Shown here: piece by piece, positions 35,488-43,333 of the stretch
Layout: the number at the start of each line of letters is the position of its first letter
Position numbering within the stretch: the first letter of the stretch is position 1
DNA from: DAISVY01 sp036826635
GTDB lineage: Bacteria > Zixibacteria > MSB-5A5 > GN15 > FEB-12
Assembly: GCA_036826635.1 (NCBI GenBank)
Contig: DAISVY010000006.1
Coordinates: forward strand, 1 to 64,000
Length of the DNA stretch: 64,000 nucleotides
Reading direction: 5' to 3'
The notes under the pieces: generated by a model
The model's database searches: none
Told to the model about the DNA's origin: nothing
What the model saw: the letters and a program-made list of their open reading frames with translations, nothing else
Position numbers and translations under genes: made by a program

Positions 35488-37052
35488 TCCAGCAGTGTCT
35501 TCTCGACCGTTACGGCGTTGAGAACGGAATCGACGTAGAAGTAGTTTTCCAAACGAAAAGGAACATAGAAAAGACCAACCTCGACCGGGGTTAGATCAAA
35601 ACCATTAAAATCGACATCATTGCCAAGTTTCAAACACTCGCGGGCGACAATCATAGTGGCCCGGGCCGTGGCCTCGGCCAGGCTTACCTGCACCGGCATG
35701 AAGCGCTCATCCATAACTTCCACCGCGTGCGTTTGCAGTTGTGATTTGGCCGCTGTCATTCGTTTGGCCAGACGATGAACAGCTTCGAAATTCCCCGAAC
35801 GCAGGGCCGGAATCGCCAGGTAGTCGGTCGGGTCCAGTATGCCCAGCAAAGTTGCGAAACGGGCTGTCTGTTCCGGCTGGAAACGCAGCAGCCAAAACGG
35901 CACGAACTTCGACGAACGATTGTCGCTGCTGTCGGCCAGTTCGATTTGCGGCAGGCGGTAATCGGATTTGTCGAGCACCTGTAAACAATGGCAGTTGTCA
36001 CAGATGTAAACGTATGATTGCCTGGCCGGAAGATCCGCCCCGCAGTTGGTGCAGCGATGAAACCCGATCTTCAGCTCACCGAAAGTTATCTCCTGCGGCG
36101 TATCGCTCGGCGTGTCGGTGTCGATGTCAAGCGACGAGAGATCTTCAACCGTCCCGTCGGCAAGGGCGTTGTCGACAAAACTTGCATGCTCGTGCGAAGG
36201 AGGCGTCAAACCGATGGAAACGCCGATCTTGCCGAGGTTCACCGAGATTGTCGTTGCGCGTTCCGGCGGTGTCGACTCCTCTTTTTCGGATGTATCCGCC
36301 GATCCCAGCACTCGTCCGGTGAGGCCGTCGAGAGCGTAGCGCTGGTATGTTGGCGTGTACGTCTCGGCCAAAATGTACGGGAAGTAAAGCAACGAAAAGA
36401 CCGGATTGAACAACCACGTGATGTTGGCGCCGAACTCCGGTTCGTTGATATTCTCCACCGTGGCCAGAGCAAGATTGATTTTCTGCTGGACTGTTTCCCA
36501 TGGTCGGACAATCGGCAGGGCATCGAAATCGTCCTCGACATTATCCTGCATGAAGGGGACGATTTTGATCGTCTCGGAACGCATGCCCAGTGAGTCCGGC
36601 ACGCTGGGCATGGGCGAACCGGCCGCGACCGTCACGGAATAGGGTGTTATGCTTATTTTACTCCTGGGGTTCGTGGCCACGTGTTCTTCGCAGGCACCGT
36701 TGTAATACGTGAGATAAGAAGTTTTCTCCATCCGGTTGCGCAACTTGAGAAGAGTAGCATCGCACTTCCAATAGGGATAGTACAGTTTCTTGGTCATGAG
36801 CGACGAGCCACTCAACGGCTGGTTGTTCGTCTTGAGGTACCGATCCAGGTAGAAGCGCACCTGCATTTCGGGTATGCCGCTTCGGATCAGGTATGCCACG
36901 GGCGTGTCCGGGAGCAGCACGCGCAGGTTGGAACCGCAAAACTTGCAGGTGGTCACGAAGAAATCATCATCGAGCCGAACCTCGCCGCCGCAGCCGGGGC
37001 ATCCCACCCCGATATAGAAACCGCTCTTAGTTTTCGTCGGTTGTATCACCAT
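35484..37052 (-). CDS. zinc-ribbon protein of the SPFH operon
   Basis: 522 aa. An N-terminal zinc ribbon (CPGCGGEV ... CKFCGS, residues about 18-39) and an internal one (CTNCGADLPARQ ... CDNCH) flank beta-rich regions. No TM helix is obvious. The gene begins inside the end of the SPFH gene (26-bp overlap), so the two are made together. The pairing of an SPFH protein with a zinc-ribbon partner recalls the B. subtilis ydjFGHI envelope-stress locus, although this protein is not a clear YdjG homologue. Function unknown; a structural or membrane-stress partner is a guess. Confidence 0.7.
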   Translation of the reverse strand: MVIQPTKTKSGFYIGVGCPGCGGEVRLDDDFFVTTCKFCGSNLRVLLPDTPVAYLIRSGIPEMQVRFYLDRYLKTNNQPLSGSSLMTKKLYYPYWKCDATLLKLRNRMEKTSYLTYYNGACEEHVATNPRSKISITPYSVTVAAGSPMPSVPDSLGMRSETIKIVPFMQDNVEDDFDALPIVRPWETVQQKINLALATVENINEPEFGANITWLFNPVFSLLYFPYILAETYTPTYQRYALDGLTGRVLGSADTSEKEESTPPERATTISVNLGKIGVSIGLTPPSHEHASFVDNALADGTVEDLSSLDIDTDTPSDTPQEITFGELKIGFHRCTNCGADLPARQSYVYICDNCHCLQVLDKSDYRLPQIELADSSDNRSSKFVPFWLLRFQPEQTARFATLLGILDPTDYLAIPALRSGNFEAVHRLAKRMTAAKSQLQTHAVEVMDERFMPVQVSLAEATARATMIVARECLKLGNDVDFNGFDLTPVEVGLFYVPFRLENYFYVDSVLNAVTVEKTLLE

Positions 37053-38160
37053 CGACCCTCTTGCCGCACTCGCCGCAGAACTTGGAGCCCGGAATCAGCT
37101 CGGCCGAGCAATGCGGACAACGCGGTTTGGAATCGAGCCGGTAACCGCAATACATGCAGAAATTGGCCTCGGTCGGCAGCGGCTGATTGCACGAAGGGCA
37201 GACGTTCTGAGCGACCATCTGATGTCCGCAGCGATAGCAATAGCGCGATTGTTCCGGTGTTTCGCTGTGACATTTGGGACAGGTGACGGTTGCCACCGGT
37301 TCGCGCTTGAGTTCGGTTTGCTCCGGCGAAAAAACTTTGTTGAGCATGCCGGGCATCATGACACCCACCCCGGCCGCCATGCCCATACCGGACCCGGCCG
37401 CCGCGGCCCCGCCGGGCGCACCCAGCCCCCTGGCCATTTCGAATTTCAGGAACTTGTCCAGATCACCCACCGCTTCCAGCCCGGAACGCTGGTCGATCAT
37501 TTTGGAAACTTCCTCCGGAGGTGTTATCGAAGAGATGAAGAAATCAACCAGTTCCAGACCATACTTGTCGAACTCAACTTCCACCGTCTTCTTGAATTTT
37601 CCGGCCAGTTCGGTGTAGATGGCGGGAAGGTCCAGCATGGTATCGAGATCTTCACCCAGCAGGTCATTCATGCGGGCGATGATGACGTCGCGAAGGTAAT
37701 CCTGAATCTCCGACGTGGTATAGCGCGCCTGACGGCCGACGATCGTATTCAGGAACAACACCGGCTCTTTGATACGCATGGTGAAAGCGCCGTGGCCGCG
37801 CAGTCTGATCATACCCAGCTTGCTGTCTTTGAATGTAACCGGGTGTTTGGTCCCCCATTTGAGATCGGTGAAGACTTTCAGGTTAACGAAATATACCTCC
37901 GCCCGGAACGGCGAGTTGAACCCGAAAGGAAAGGCCAGCAACCGGGTCAGGATCGGGACGTTCATCGTCGAGAGCGTATGTCGTCCGGTGCTGAACGAAT
38001 CGGCGGCGTGACCATCCTTGAAAAACATGGCCATCTGGCTGTCGCGGACGATCAATTGAGCACCCAGCTTGAAATCGGCCGAGCCCTCCTGCGGAATCCG
38101 GTATATCATCTCGTTACCGGTCGGGTCAAGCCATTCAATTACCTCAATAAGCAGCGCCAT
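37027..38160 (-). CDS. SPFH-domain protein with C-terminal zinc ribbons (YdjI-like)
   Basis: 377 aa. An SPFH/band-7-like core (about 20-255) contains RIPQEGSADFKLGAQLIVRD and ITPPEEVSKMIDQRSG, as in YdjI 'virion core-like' proteins. A Gly/Ala/Met-rich linker (about 270-295) leads to three short double-Cys ribbons: CPKCHSETPEQSRYCYRCG, CPSCNQP ... CMYCG, CPHCSAE ... CGECG. It should assemble at membranes as an oligomeric scaffold. GAGGAG lies 5 nt before the ATG. First gene of a three-gene operon, divergent from folE. Confidence 0.88.
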   Translation of the reverse strand: MALLIEVIEWLDPTGNEMIYRIPQEGSADFKLGAQLIVRDSQMAMFFKDGHAADSFSTGRHTLSTMNVPILTRLLAFPFGFNSPFRAEVYFVNLKVFTDLKWGTKHPVTFKDSKLGMIRLRGHGAFTMRIKEPVLFLNTIVGRQARYTTSEIQDYLRDVIIARMNDLLGEDLDTMLDLPAIYTELAGKFKKTVEVEFDKYGLELVDFFISSITPPEEVSKMIDQRSGLEAVGDLDKFLKFEMARGLGAPGGAAAAGSGMGMAAGVGVMMPGMLNKVFSPEQTELKREPVATVTCPKCHSETPEQSRYCYRCGHQMVAQNVCPSCNQPLPTEANFCMYCGYRLDSKPRCPHCSAELIPGSKFCGECGKRVDGDTTDEN

Positions 38161-38385
38161 ATCGTCTCCTCAAATCATGGGGAAGTGCTTGTTATACTAT
38201 ACTTTCGTCAGATGCACGGATTACCTTACCGCCAATACCTCAGCCCCAACGGCGAAACCGCTTGCCAAGCCTTAAGCTCGAACGTAACATGATTTCCGAA
38301 ACCAACTTCCACCGGAACTGTTATAGTGTCCAACGGATCGAAAAATACAAAGGCTGATACTATTAGCCCGGAGAAAGACCTGATA

Positions 38386-38931
38386 ATGGAAAAAATATAC
38401 CGAAACCTGCTCGAGGCGCTCGGCGAAGATACCGGTCGCGAAGGGCTCCTTTCCACTCCGAAACGCGCCGCCAGGGCAATGAAATTTCTTACCCAGGGTT
38501 ACGAGCAGAACGTCGATGAAGTTATCAATAATGCTTACTTCCACGCCGATACCGACGACATAATAATGGTCAGGGACATCGAGCTCTATTCCCTGTGCGA
38601 ACACCACCTCCTGCCGTTCATCGGTAAGTGTCATGTGGGCTATATACCGAAAGAGAAAATTCTCGGGTTGTCCAAAGTCGCCCGCGTGGTGGACGTATAC
38701 GCCCGCCGTTTGCAAATTCAGGAACGTCTGACCCGACAGATCGCCGACGTTTTGATGACCCGTCTCGATGCGGCCGGGGTGGGCGTGGTGATCGAAGCGC
38801 AGCACCTCTGTATGATGATGCGGGGCGTGCAGAAACAGAACTCCGTCATGGTGACTTCCTGTTTGCTCGGCACTTTCCGCAAGAACGCCGACACGCGCGC
38901 CGAATTCCTTAACCTTATAAAAAAGAAATAG
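38386..38931 (+). CDS. folE: GTP cyclohydrolase I
   Basis: 181 aa from the ATG at 38386; an in-frame GTG at 38326 would add 20 residues. Type I FolE with GEDTGREGL, zinc ligands in SLCEHHLLPF (Cys, His) and HLCMMMRGV (Cys), and GLSKVARVVDVYARRLQIQE. It converts GTP to 7,8-dihydroneopterin triphosphate. The stop is 5 nt before the triple-PTPS gene, which is followed at 11 nt by a short-chain reductase, so this copy serves pterin (biopterin-type) rather than folate synthesis. Confidence 0.93.
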   Translation: MEKIYRNLLEALGEDTGREGLLSTPKRAARAMKFLTQGYEQNVDEVINNAYFHADTDDIIMVRDIELYSLCEHHLLPFIGKCHVGYIPKEKILGLSKVARVVDVYARRLQIQERLTRQIADVLMTRLDAAGVGVVIEAQHLCMMMRGVQKQNSVMVTSCLLGTFRKNADTRAEFLNLIKKK

Positions 38932-38936
38932 CCCGC

Positions 38937-40157
38937 ATGTACCTCACGATCAGCAAGCGTTTCGACATGTCATCCGCGGCCCGGCTGTTTTGCCCCGACT
39001 GGGACGAGGATAAAAATCTGGCCGTGTACGGTCCGGGTTGTCGGGGTGAGCATGGTCACGGGTACAATTTCGTCGCACGTTTCGTTTTCCACGGTCCGAT
39101 TGACGAAAAAACCGGCATGATGCTCAACGTGCGGGTGATAAAGGAACGGGCCGGGAAGATTATCGATGGCCGGTACGATCACAAGTATCTCAATGTCGAC
39201 ACGCCGCCGTTTACCGATCTTGTCCCGACGCCCGAAAATCTGGCCGTGCAATTGCTCGCGGAGATAACGCCTTTGTTCGACGATCAACCGGCCCGCCCGG
39301 TTATCTGTCACTTTCAGGATTCACACAACAGCGCCGCCACCGCCTACACCGACGGTCATGTGGATCGCAATTTCTGGCTGGATATGTCGGCGGCCCGACG
39401 GACTTTCTCACCGCACCTTTCGGACGAAGAGAACGAAGCTCTTTTCGGTATTGCCTCGGCGGCCAGCGGGCACGGTCATAACTACCGCCTGCGCGTTACG
39501 CTGAGCGGCCGGGCCGATCCTTCCAGCGGGCTGATAGTCCCCTACGAACAAAGCAGCCGTGCTTTGAAGATGATCCACGACGAGTTGGACCATAAGAACC
39601 TCAACACCGACGTGCCGGGTCTGAAAGGCCTGCCCATGACCACCGAGACCCTGACTCGCTATATTGCCCAGCGCCTCGGCGGTGATATTCCGGTCAGTCG
39701 CGTTAAGCTTTATGAATTGCCTCATTTCTTCTCGGAGTACACGGTCGGGGGGAAATTTCTCATGGGCGTAACCGACTATTTCCACGCCGCTCACCGGCTG
39801 CATTCGCCGTATCTGAACGACGAAGAGAATTGCCAAGTGTACGGCATCTGCAACAATCCCAACGGTCACGGTCACGAATACAAGTGCGAGGCAACTATCG
39901 GGGGAGAATACGACGAACGCAGCGGGACGCTTTATGATCTGGCCGAATTTCAAAACGCCATCAGACGGTCACTGGCCTTGTGGGACTATAAACACCTGGA
40001 ACTGGACACCGACGATTTCACCGACACGCCGTCAACCGGCGAGAACATCATTACCCGACTGTGGCCGCGGCTCGACGAACAACTTGACAACCGGCTGCAC
40101 CGACTGCGCCTGTGGGAAACACCCAACAACCGTTTCGCGCTGCGACGCTCAAAATAG
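38937..40157 (+). CDS. triple 6-pyruvoyl-tetrahydropterin synthase (three tandem PTPS domains)
   Basis: 406 aa made of three PTPS/QueD domains (about 1-130, 147-265, 278-406). Domain 3 is most canonical: zinc His286 (AAHRL), His311/313 (CNNPNGHGHEY, catalytic Cys305) and pterin-anchoring Glu394 (LWETPNN), but the Asp-His dyad reads DYK. Domain 1 keeps Cys35, HGH (39-41) and DHK (81-83) but has Arg16 for the first zinc His and Gln for the Glu. Domain 2 keeps HGH (179-181), DHK (219-221) and Glu260 but lost the first His (Arg154) and the Cys. The reaction would be dihydroneopterin triphosphate to 6-pyruvoyltetrahydropterin. The chain probably folds as a covalent trimer. Confidence 0.9.
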   Translation: MYLTISKRFDMSSAARLFCPDWDEDKNLAVYGPGCRGEHGHGYNFVARFVFHGPIDEKTGMMLNVRVIKERAGKIIDGRYDHKYLNVDTPPFTDLVPTPENLAVQLLAEITPLFDDQPARPVICHFQDSHNSAATAYTDGHVDRNFWLDMSAARRTFSPHLSDEENEALFGIASAASGHGHNYRLRVTLSGRADPSSGLIVPYEQSSRALKMIHDELDHKNLNTDVPGLKGLPMTTETLTRYIAQRLGGDIPVSRVKLYELPHFFSEYTVGGKFLMGVTDYFHAAHRLHSPYLNDEENCQVYGICNNPNGHGHEYKCEATIGGEYDERSGTLYDLAEFQNAIRRSLALWDYKHLELDTDDFTDTPSTGENIITRLWPRLDEQLDNRLHRLRLWETPNNRFALRRSK

Positions 40158-40168
40158 GAAACCGCATT

Positions 40169-40861
40169 ATGGAACGCTGTCTTATCACCGGAGCCACCAG
40201 AGGTATGGGGCGCGCCATCGCTCTTCGGCTGGCCGGGCCGGACAAAGAACTGCTCCTGCACGGACGTAATCGGGAAGCGTTAGAGCAGGTCCGTGCCGAG
40301 GTAGAAAACGCCGGGGCCAAAGCCCGTGTATTGCTGTGCGATTTGAGCAATCCCGCCGAAATCGAAACGATGATTGACGCTATCGGTACCGAGCCGTTGC
40401 GGGCGATAATCAACAACGCCGGTATCGCCATTGTCAAACCGCTGGGTGAATTGTCGCTGCGGGAATGGCAGGATTCGTTCGCGGTGAATGTCACGGCCCC
40501 GTTCCTCTTGATTCAGAAGCTCAGTGCCCTGATGGAAAAAGGCGCCGGTGTGGTTAATATCCTCTCGGTGGCGGCTCGTACCGGTTTCCCCGGCTGGAGC
40601 AGCTATTGTATGAGTAAGTTCGCTCTGGAAGGTTTCACGCGGGCGGTGCGCGAGGAATTGCGCCCCCGGGGTATTCGTGTTATCAATATCTACCCATCGG
40701 CCACCAATACCGATCTGTGGAATGAAATCGAAGGTGACTGGCCGCGCGATAAGATGCTCTCGCCCGATGAAGTCGCCGAAGCTGTCGTCTATGCTCTCAC
40801 TCGTCCCGACTCGGTGCTGGTAGAGGACATCTCCCTCGGCAATCTCTCCGGCACGCTGTAG
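40169..40861 (+). CDS. short-chain dehydrogenase/reductase, sepiapterin reductase-like by context
   Basis: 230 aa from the ATG at 40169 (AGGA upstream). Classical SDR: NADP-binding TGATRGMG, NNAG, and the catalytic Ser-Tyr-Lys in ILSVAARTGF ... SSYCMSKFAL. The downstream position after GTP cyclohydrolase I and PTPS makes reduction of 6-pyruvoyltetrahydropterin to tetrahydrobiopterin the best guess. Sequence alone only shows a general SDR. Confidence 0.85.
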   Translation: MERCLITGATRGMGRAIALRLAGPDKELLLHGRNREALEQVRAEVENAGAKARVLLCDLSNPAEIETMIDAIGTEPLRAIINNAGIAIVKPLGELSLREWQDSFAVNVTAPFLLIQKLSALMEKGAGVVNILSVAARTGFPGWSSYCMSKFALEGFTRAVREELRPRGIRVINIYPSATNTDLWNEIEGDWPRDKMLSPDEVAEAVVYALTRPDSVLVEDISLGNLSGTL

Positions 40862-40891
40862 GCCGGCCCTGCCGGGTTATCTTGTCCCCTT

Positions 40892-41539
40892 CTATATTTC
40901 TTCTTCGAGCGAGGTACCAAGATCCTTCTGGATCCATGCACTATTAGCGTATTCCAAAATCACATGGTAATTAGTGGATTTGATAATTCCTCGGCCTATC
41001 TGAAAAAGTGTCACAATGACTCTGATCCTATCACCACTGTTCTCATCATCCCACACGGTCTCTAAATATGTGTCTTTCGAAAGCGGGGCTCCGAAATCGG
41101 TTGGCGTTACTTGGTTGCGAGTAGGTTCTCCATATTTCTTCTTGAGAACATCTGTTAACTTTTGATAATACGACCACATCTTGTTGATAGTCTCAGACTC
41201 GTCACCAGTAATTATGCGAAAATGGTATTGAAAAACTGAAAGCGCACCATCTTCATCGAAAACAGCAAGGATTTCATCTGCTTCTTCGCCCAATAGTTTG
41301 ACTTTTTCAATCTCGGCATAACGATAGCCTTCAGGAAGTTCGTGAACCGGGTAGAACGTGTGCGTCTTGTGATCCTTGCTCAGTTTCTTGATCTTGGCTT
41401 TTTCTCCCTTAGACGGGTTTTCTAACTTGTTTCTTACTTCATCATACGTCATTCCCCAACTTAGCCCTTTTGGAGGATTGAATGCCAGAGTGTTTGAAGC
41501 TAGCAGCATGCATGCTAATGTCAGAAATATTCGTTTCAT
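40892..41539 (-). CDS. secreted hypothetical protein
   Basis: 215 aa from the ATG at 41539, with GGGAG 5 nt upstream. A clear signal peptide (RIFLTLACMLLASNTLA) is cut before FNPPKGLSWGMTYDEVRNKL. The mature part is charged, with alternating strands and helices, and resembles the many periplasmic proteins that start '..WGms.eev...l'. No known function. Its AT-rich codon use differs from the flanking pterin operon. Confidence 0.75.
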   Translation of the reverse strand: MKRIFLTLACMLLASNTLAFNPPKGLSWGMTYDEVRNKLENPSKGEKAKIKKLSKDHKTHTFYPVHELPEGYRYAEIEKVKLLGEEADEILAVFDEDGALSVFQYHFRIITGDESETINKMWSYYQKLTDVLKKKYGEPTRNQVTPTDFGAPLSKDTYLETVWDDENSGDRIRVIVTLFQIGRGIIKSTNYHVILEYANSAWIQKDLGTSLEEEI

Positions 41540-41823
41540 AAGCACTCCCGGAAAAAGCTCTGTTTATTATTATTGATTGAATCAAAGTTAACAACAATGG
41601 ATATACATGTCAAGTATTACGCTTACGATATGGAGCAATCACACGGCAGAGTCCCTTGATGATCCTTCTCTCCGTCAACGCTAATATAGCGGTTTTAGCT
41701 TGATTTTTTCTGAAACTGGGCTTAAGATGAGAAATAGACCAACAAAGGTAAGATCATTTTTTAACAAAAGACATCATTTCGTTGACAGTCAACCTGGACA
41801 CCAGTGGATGAAAGGAGCACGCC

Positions 41824-42462
41824 ATGAAAAACATTGACAATAGAGGCTTGTATCGAAAAGCTGCCTGCTGGGAAGTGCTTTGCATACTCAGTCTGGTAGT
41901 TGGCTTTCTTCCAATGAGTTCGTTTGCTCAGGTTGGTGGGAGCGAACCTCTCATCAAGTATGCTCAAAGGCAGGCGGGGAGAACTTTTGACGAAAAGTGG
42001 TCTTGGTCTTTTGGCGATGCGTTGATGTTACTCAAAGAGAATAACGGAATTAAAACCGGGGCGATTCTTCCGATCAGGATCAGCACATGGAGTTTCCCCA
42101 TTACATTAGTGCGGCTCAACTCGGACGATTCTCAGAACGTCCGTATTGAGCCAATTCTGTCTGTGGGACTTGGATATGTTTGGATCAGTGGATTGAGCAC
42201 CATAGACGCGAAAAATGAAAGCATAATAATCTATCCCAGTAGCACTATAGGAATTGCAGCCAGTTTAGGAGTCATTAACAAAGTTGATGGCTCCGCAGGA
42301 ACTGAAGGAAGTCTAACTCTAACCGGTGTCATTGGACTCCGCTCAATGTTAATTTCTTTTGGTTACGATTTCTTGTCCGAATCCCCGGTAGTTGGAATGG
42401 GCTTCTGTGTTAATCTCTTTACGCTGTCAAAAAACGCCTACCGAATCTCTGGAATCGATTGA
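41824..42462 (+). CDS. secreted hypothetical protein, possibly outer-membrane beta barrel
   Basis: 212 aa with AAAGGAG upstream of the ATG. A signal segment (LCILSLVVGFLPMSSFA) is followed by strands rich in alternating residues (IEPILSVGLGYVWISGL, SLTLTGVIGLRSMLISFGYD), suggestive of a small barrel. No family recognised. AT-rich, orphan, in the presumed acquired patch. Confidence 0.7.
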   Translation: MKNIDNRGLYRKAACWEVLCILSLVVGFLPMSSFAQVGGSEPLIKYAQRQAGRTFDEKWSWSFGDALMLLKENNGIKTGAILPIRISTWSFPITLVRLNSDDSQNVRIEPILSVGLGYVWISGLSTIDAKNESIIIYPSSTIGIAASLGVINKVDGSAGTEGSLTLTGVIGLRSMLISFGYDFLSESPVVGMGFCVNLFTLSKNAYRISGID

Positions 42463-42542
42463 CTCTTAGCTAAGCTTCCCTGTCAAGCAAGCTTAGAACA
42501 GAACCCCTCGGCGGTTTTGCTCTACGTCAACTCTGTTGGTAA

Positions 42543-43202
42543 TCATTTCTTCGTGTTGTACGTTACACCCCAACTCTTCTCACCTGGTCGCTCAATGTAT
42601 TTGACATTATCCGCGATGTCCCTGAGGACATTCTTGACTTCCTCTTCTGTGGGGAAGTTCTTCACGATCTCAAATGAGCGACCGTCCGGCAAAGAGCGTT
42701 GCTCTAAAGTATTGCCGTCAGGATCTTGCCTCCTGGCCTGCCCTTCATAAGGCAGTTGATCGACAAACAGCACAAGAGCTCCGGGCGCGAGCCTGCTGTG
42801 CAACACGGAGAGAAACGGCCGAATCTGCGCTTTTGGTATGTGAGACCACCACCAGATCCCCAGGGCAGCGCTGAACCCCGTTCGAACCCCGTCGAGGGTG
42901 TATGCGTCGGTTGTCTCGAATTGGACGTTGGACAGATGCTTGCACCTGTCCTTTGCAATCGAGACGAGCGATGAGTTAATGTCCGTTGCGAGCACTGAGT
43001 TTGCTACTTCGCCGATGACTTGTGTCCAGTACCCTGACCCGCAAGCAATCTCAAGCACATCATGTCCACTGAACATCTCTCGGTACCGTGCCTTGATAGG
43101 GACACGAAGCTGTTCTGCCTCCGGATCGGTGTAGCCTGCCGTCTCGTCGTAAACAAGGGCTCGGGCTGCATAGTATTCGGTTATATTGTTAACCAATGAC
43201 AT
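42543..43202 (-). CDS. class I SAM-dependent methyltransferase
   Basis: 219 aa. Motif I is VLEIACGSGYWTQVI, and ATDIN follows at the end of the next strand, with a typical seven-strand layout. Short N-terminal helix (NITEYYAARALVYDE) as in UbiE/TehB-like small-molecule methyltransferases. Substrate unknown. No Shine-Dalgarno sequence is visible: 11 bp upstream of the ATG begins the inverted copy of the asnB tail, so its original upstream region seems to have been replaced. Confidence 0.85.
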   Translation of the reverse strand: MSLVNNITEYYAARALVYDETAGYTDPEAEQLRVPIKARYREMFSGHDVLEIACGSGYWTQVIGEVANSVLATDINSSLVSIAKDRCKHLSNVQFETTDAYTLDGVRTGFSAALGIWWWSHIPKAQIRPFLSVLHSRLAPGALVLFVDQLPYEGQARRQDPDGNTLEQRSLPDGRSFEIVKNFPTEEEVKNVLRDIADNVKYIERPGEKSWGVTYNTKK

Positions 43203-43213
43203 GATTCAATAAA

Positions 43214-43277
43214 ATTACGCTTTCACCGCCGAGGAAGAACAGTCTTCCCAGACCGTGAAATCTTTGCGCTCCGCCGG
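43214..43277 (-). repeat. 64-bp repeat: inverted copy B of the asnB 3' end
   Basis: Exact reverse complement of 35078-35141. It carries no start codon and cannot be expressed as part of asnB. It sits between the methyltransferase start and the second hairpin repeat. Order of the two repeats is permuted relative to copy A. Confidence 0.95.
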
Positions 43278-43284
43278 CCCTGGC

Positions 43285-43315
43285 CGAGGGCGTTGATCAG
43301 TACCAATAACGCCCG
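43285..43315 (-). repeat. 31-bp hairpin repeat (copy B)
   Basis: Exact reverse complement of 35172-35202, with stem GGGCGTT/AACGCCC. Here the hairpin lies 7 bp from the asnB-tail copy instead of 30 bp, and on its other side. Confidence 0.9.
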
Positions 43316-43333
43316 TCAGTTTCAACAACCCGC

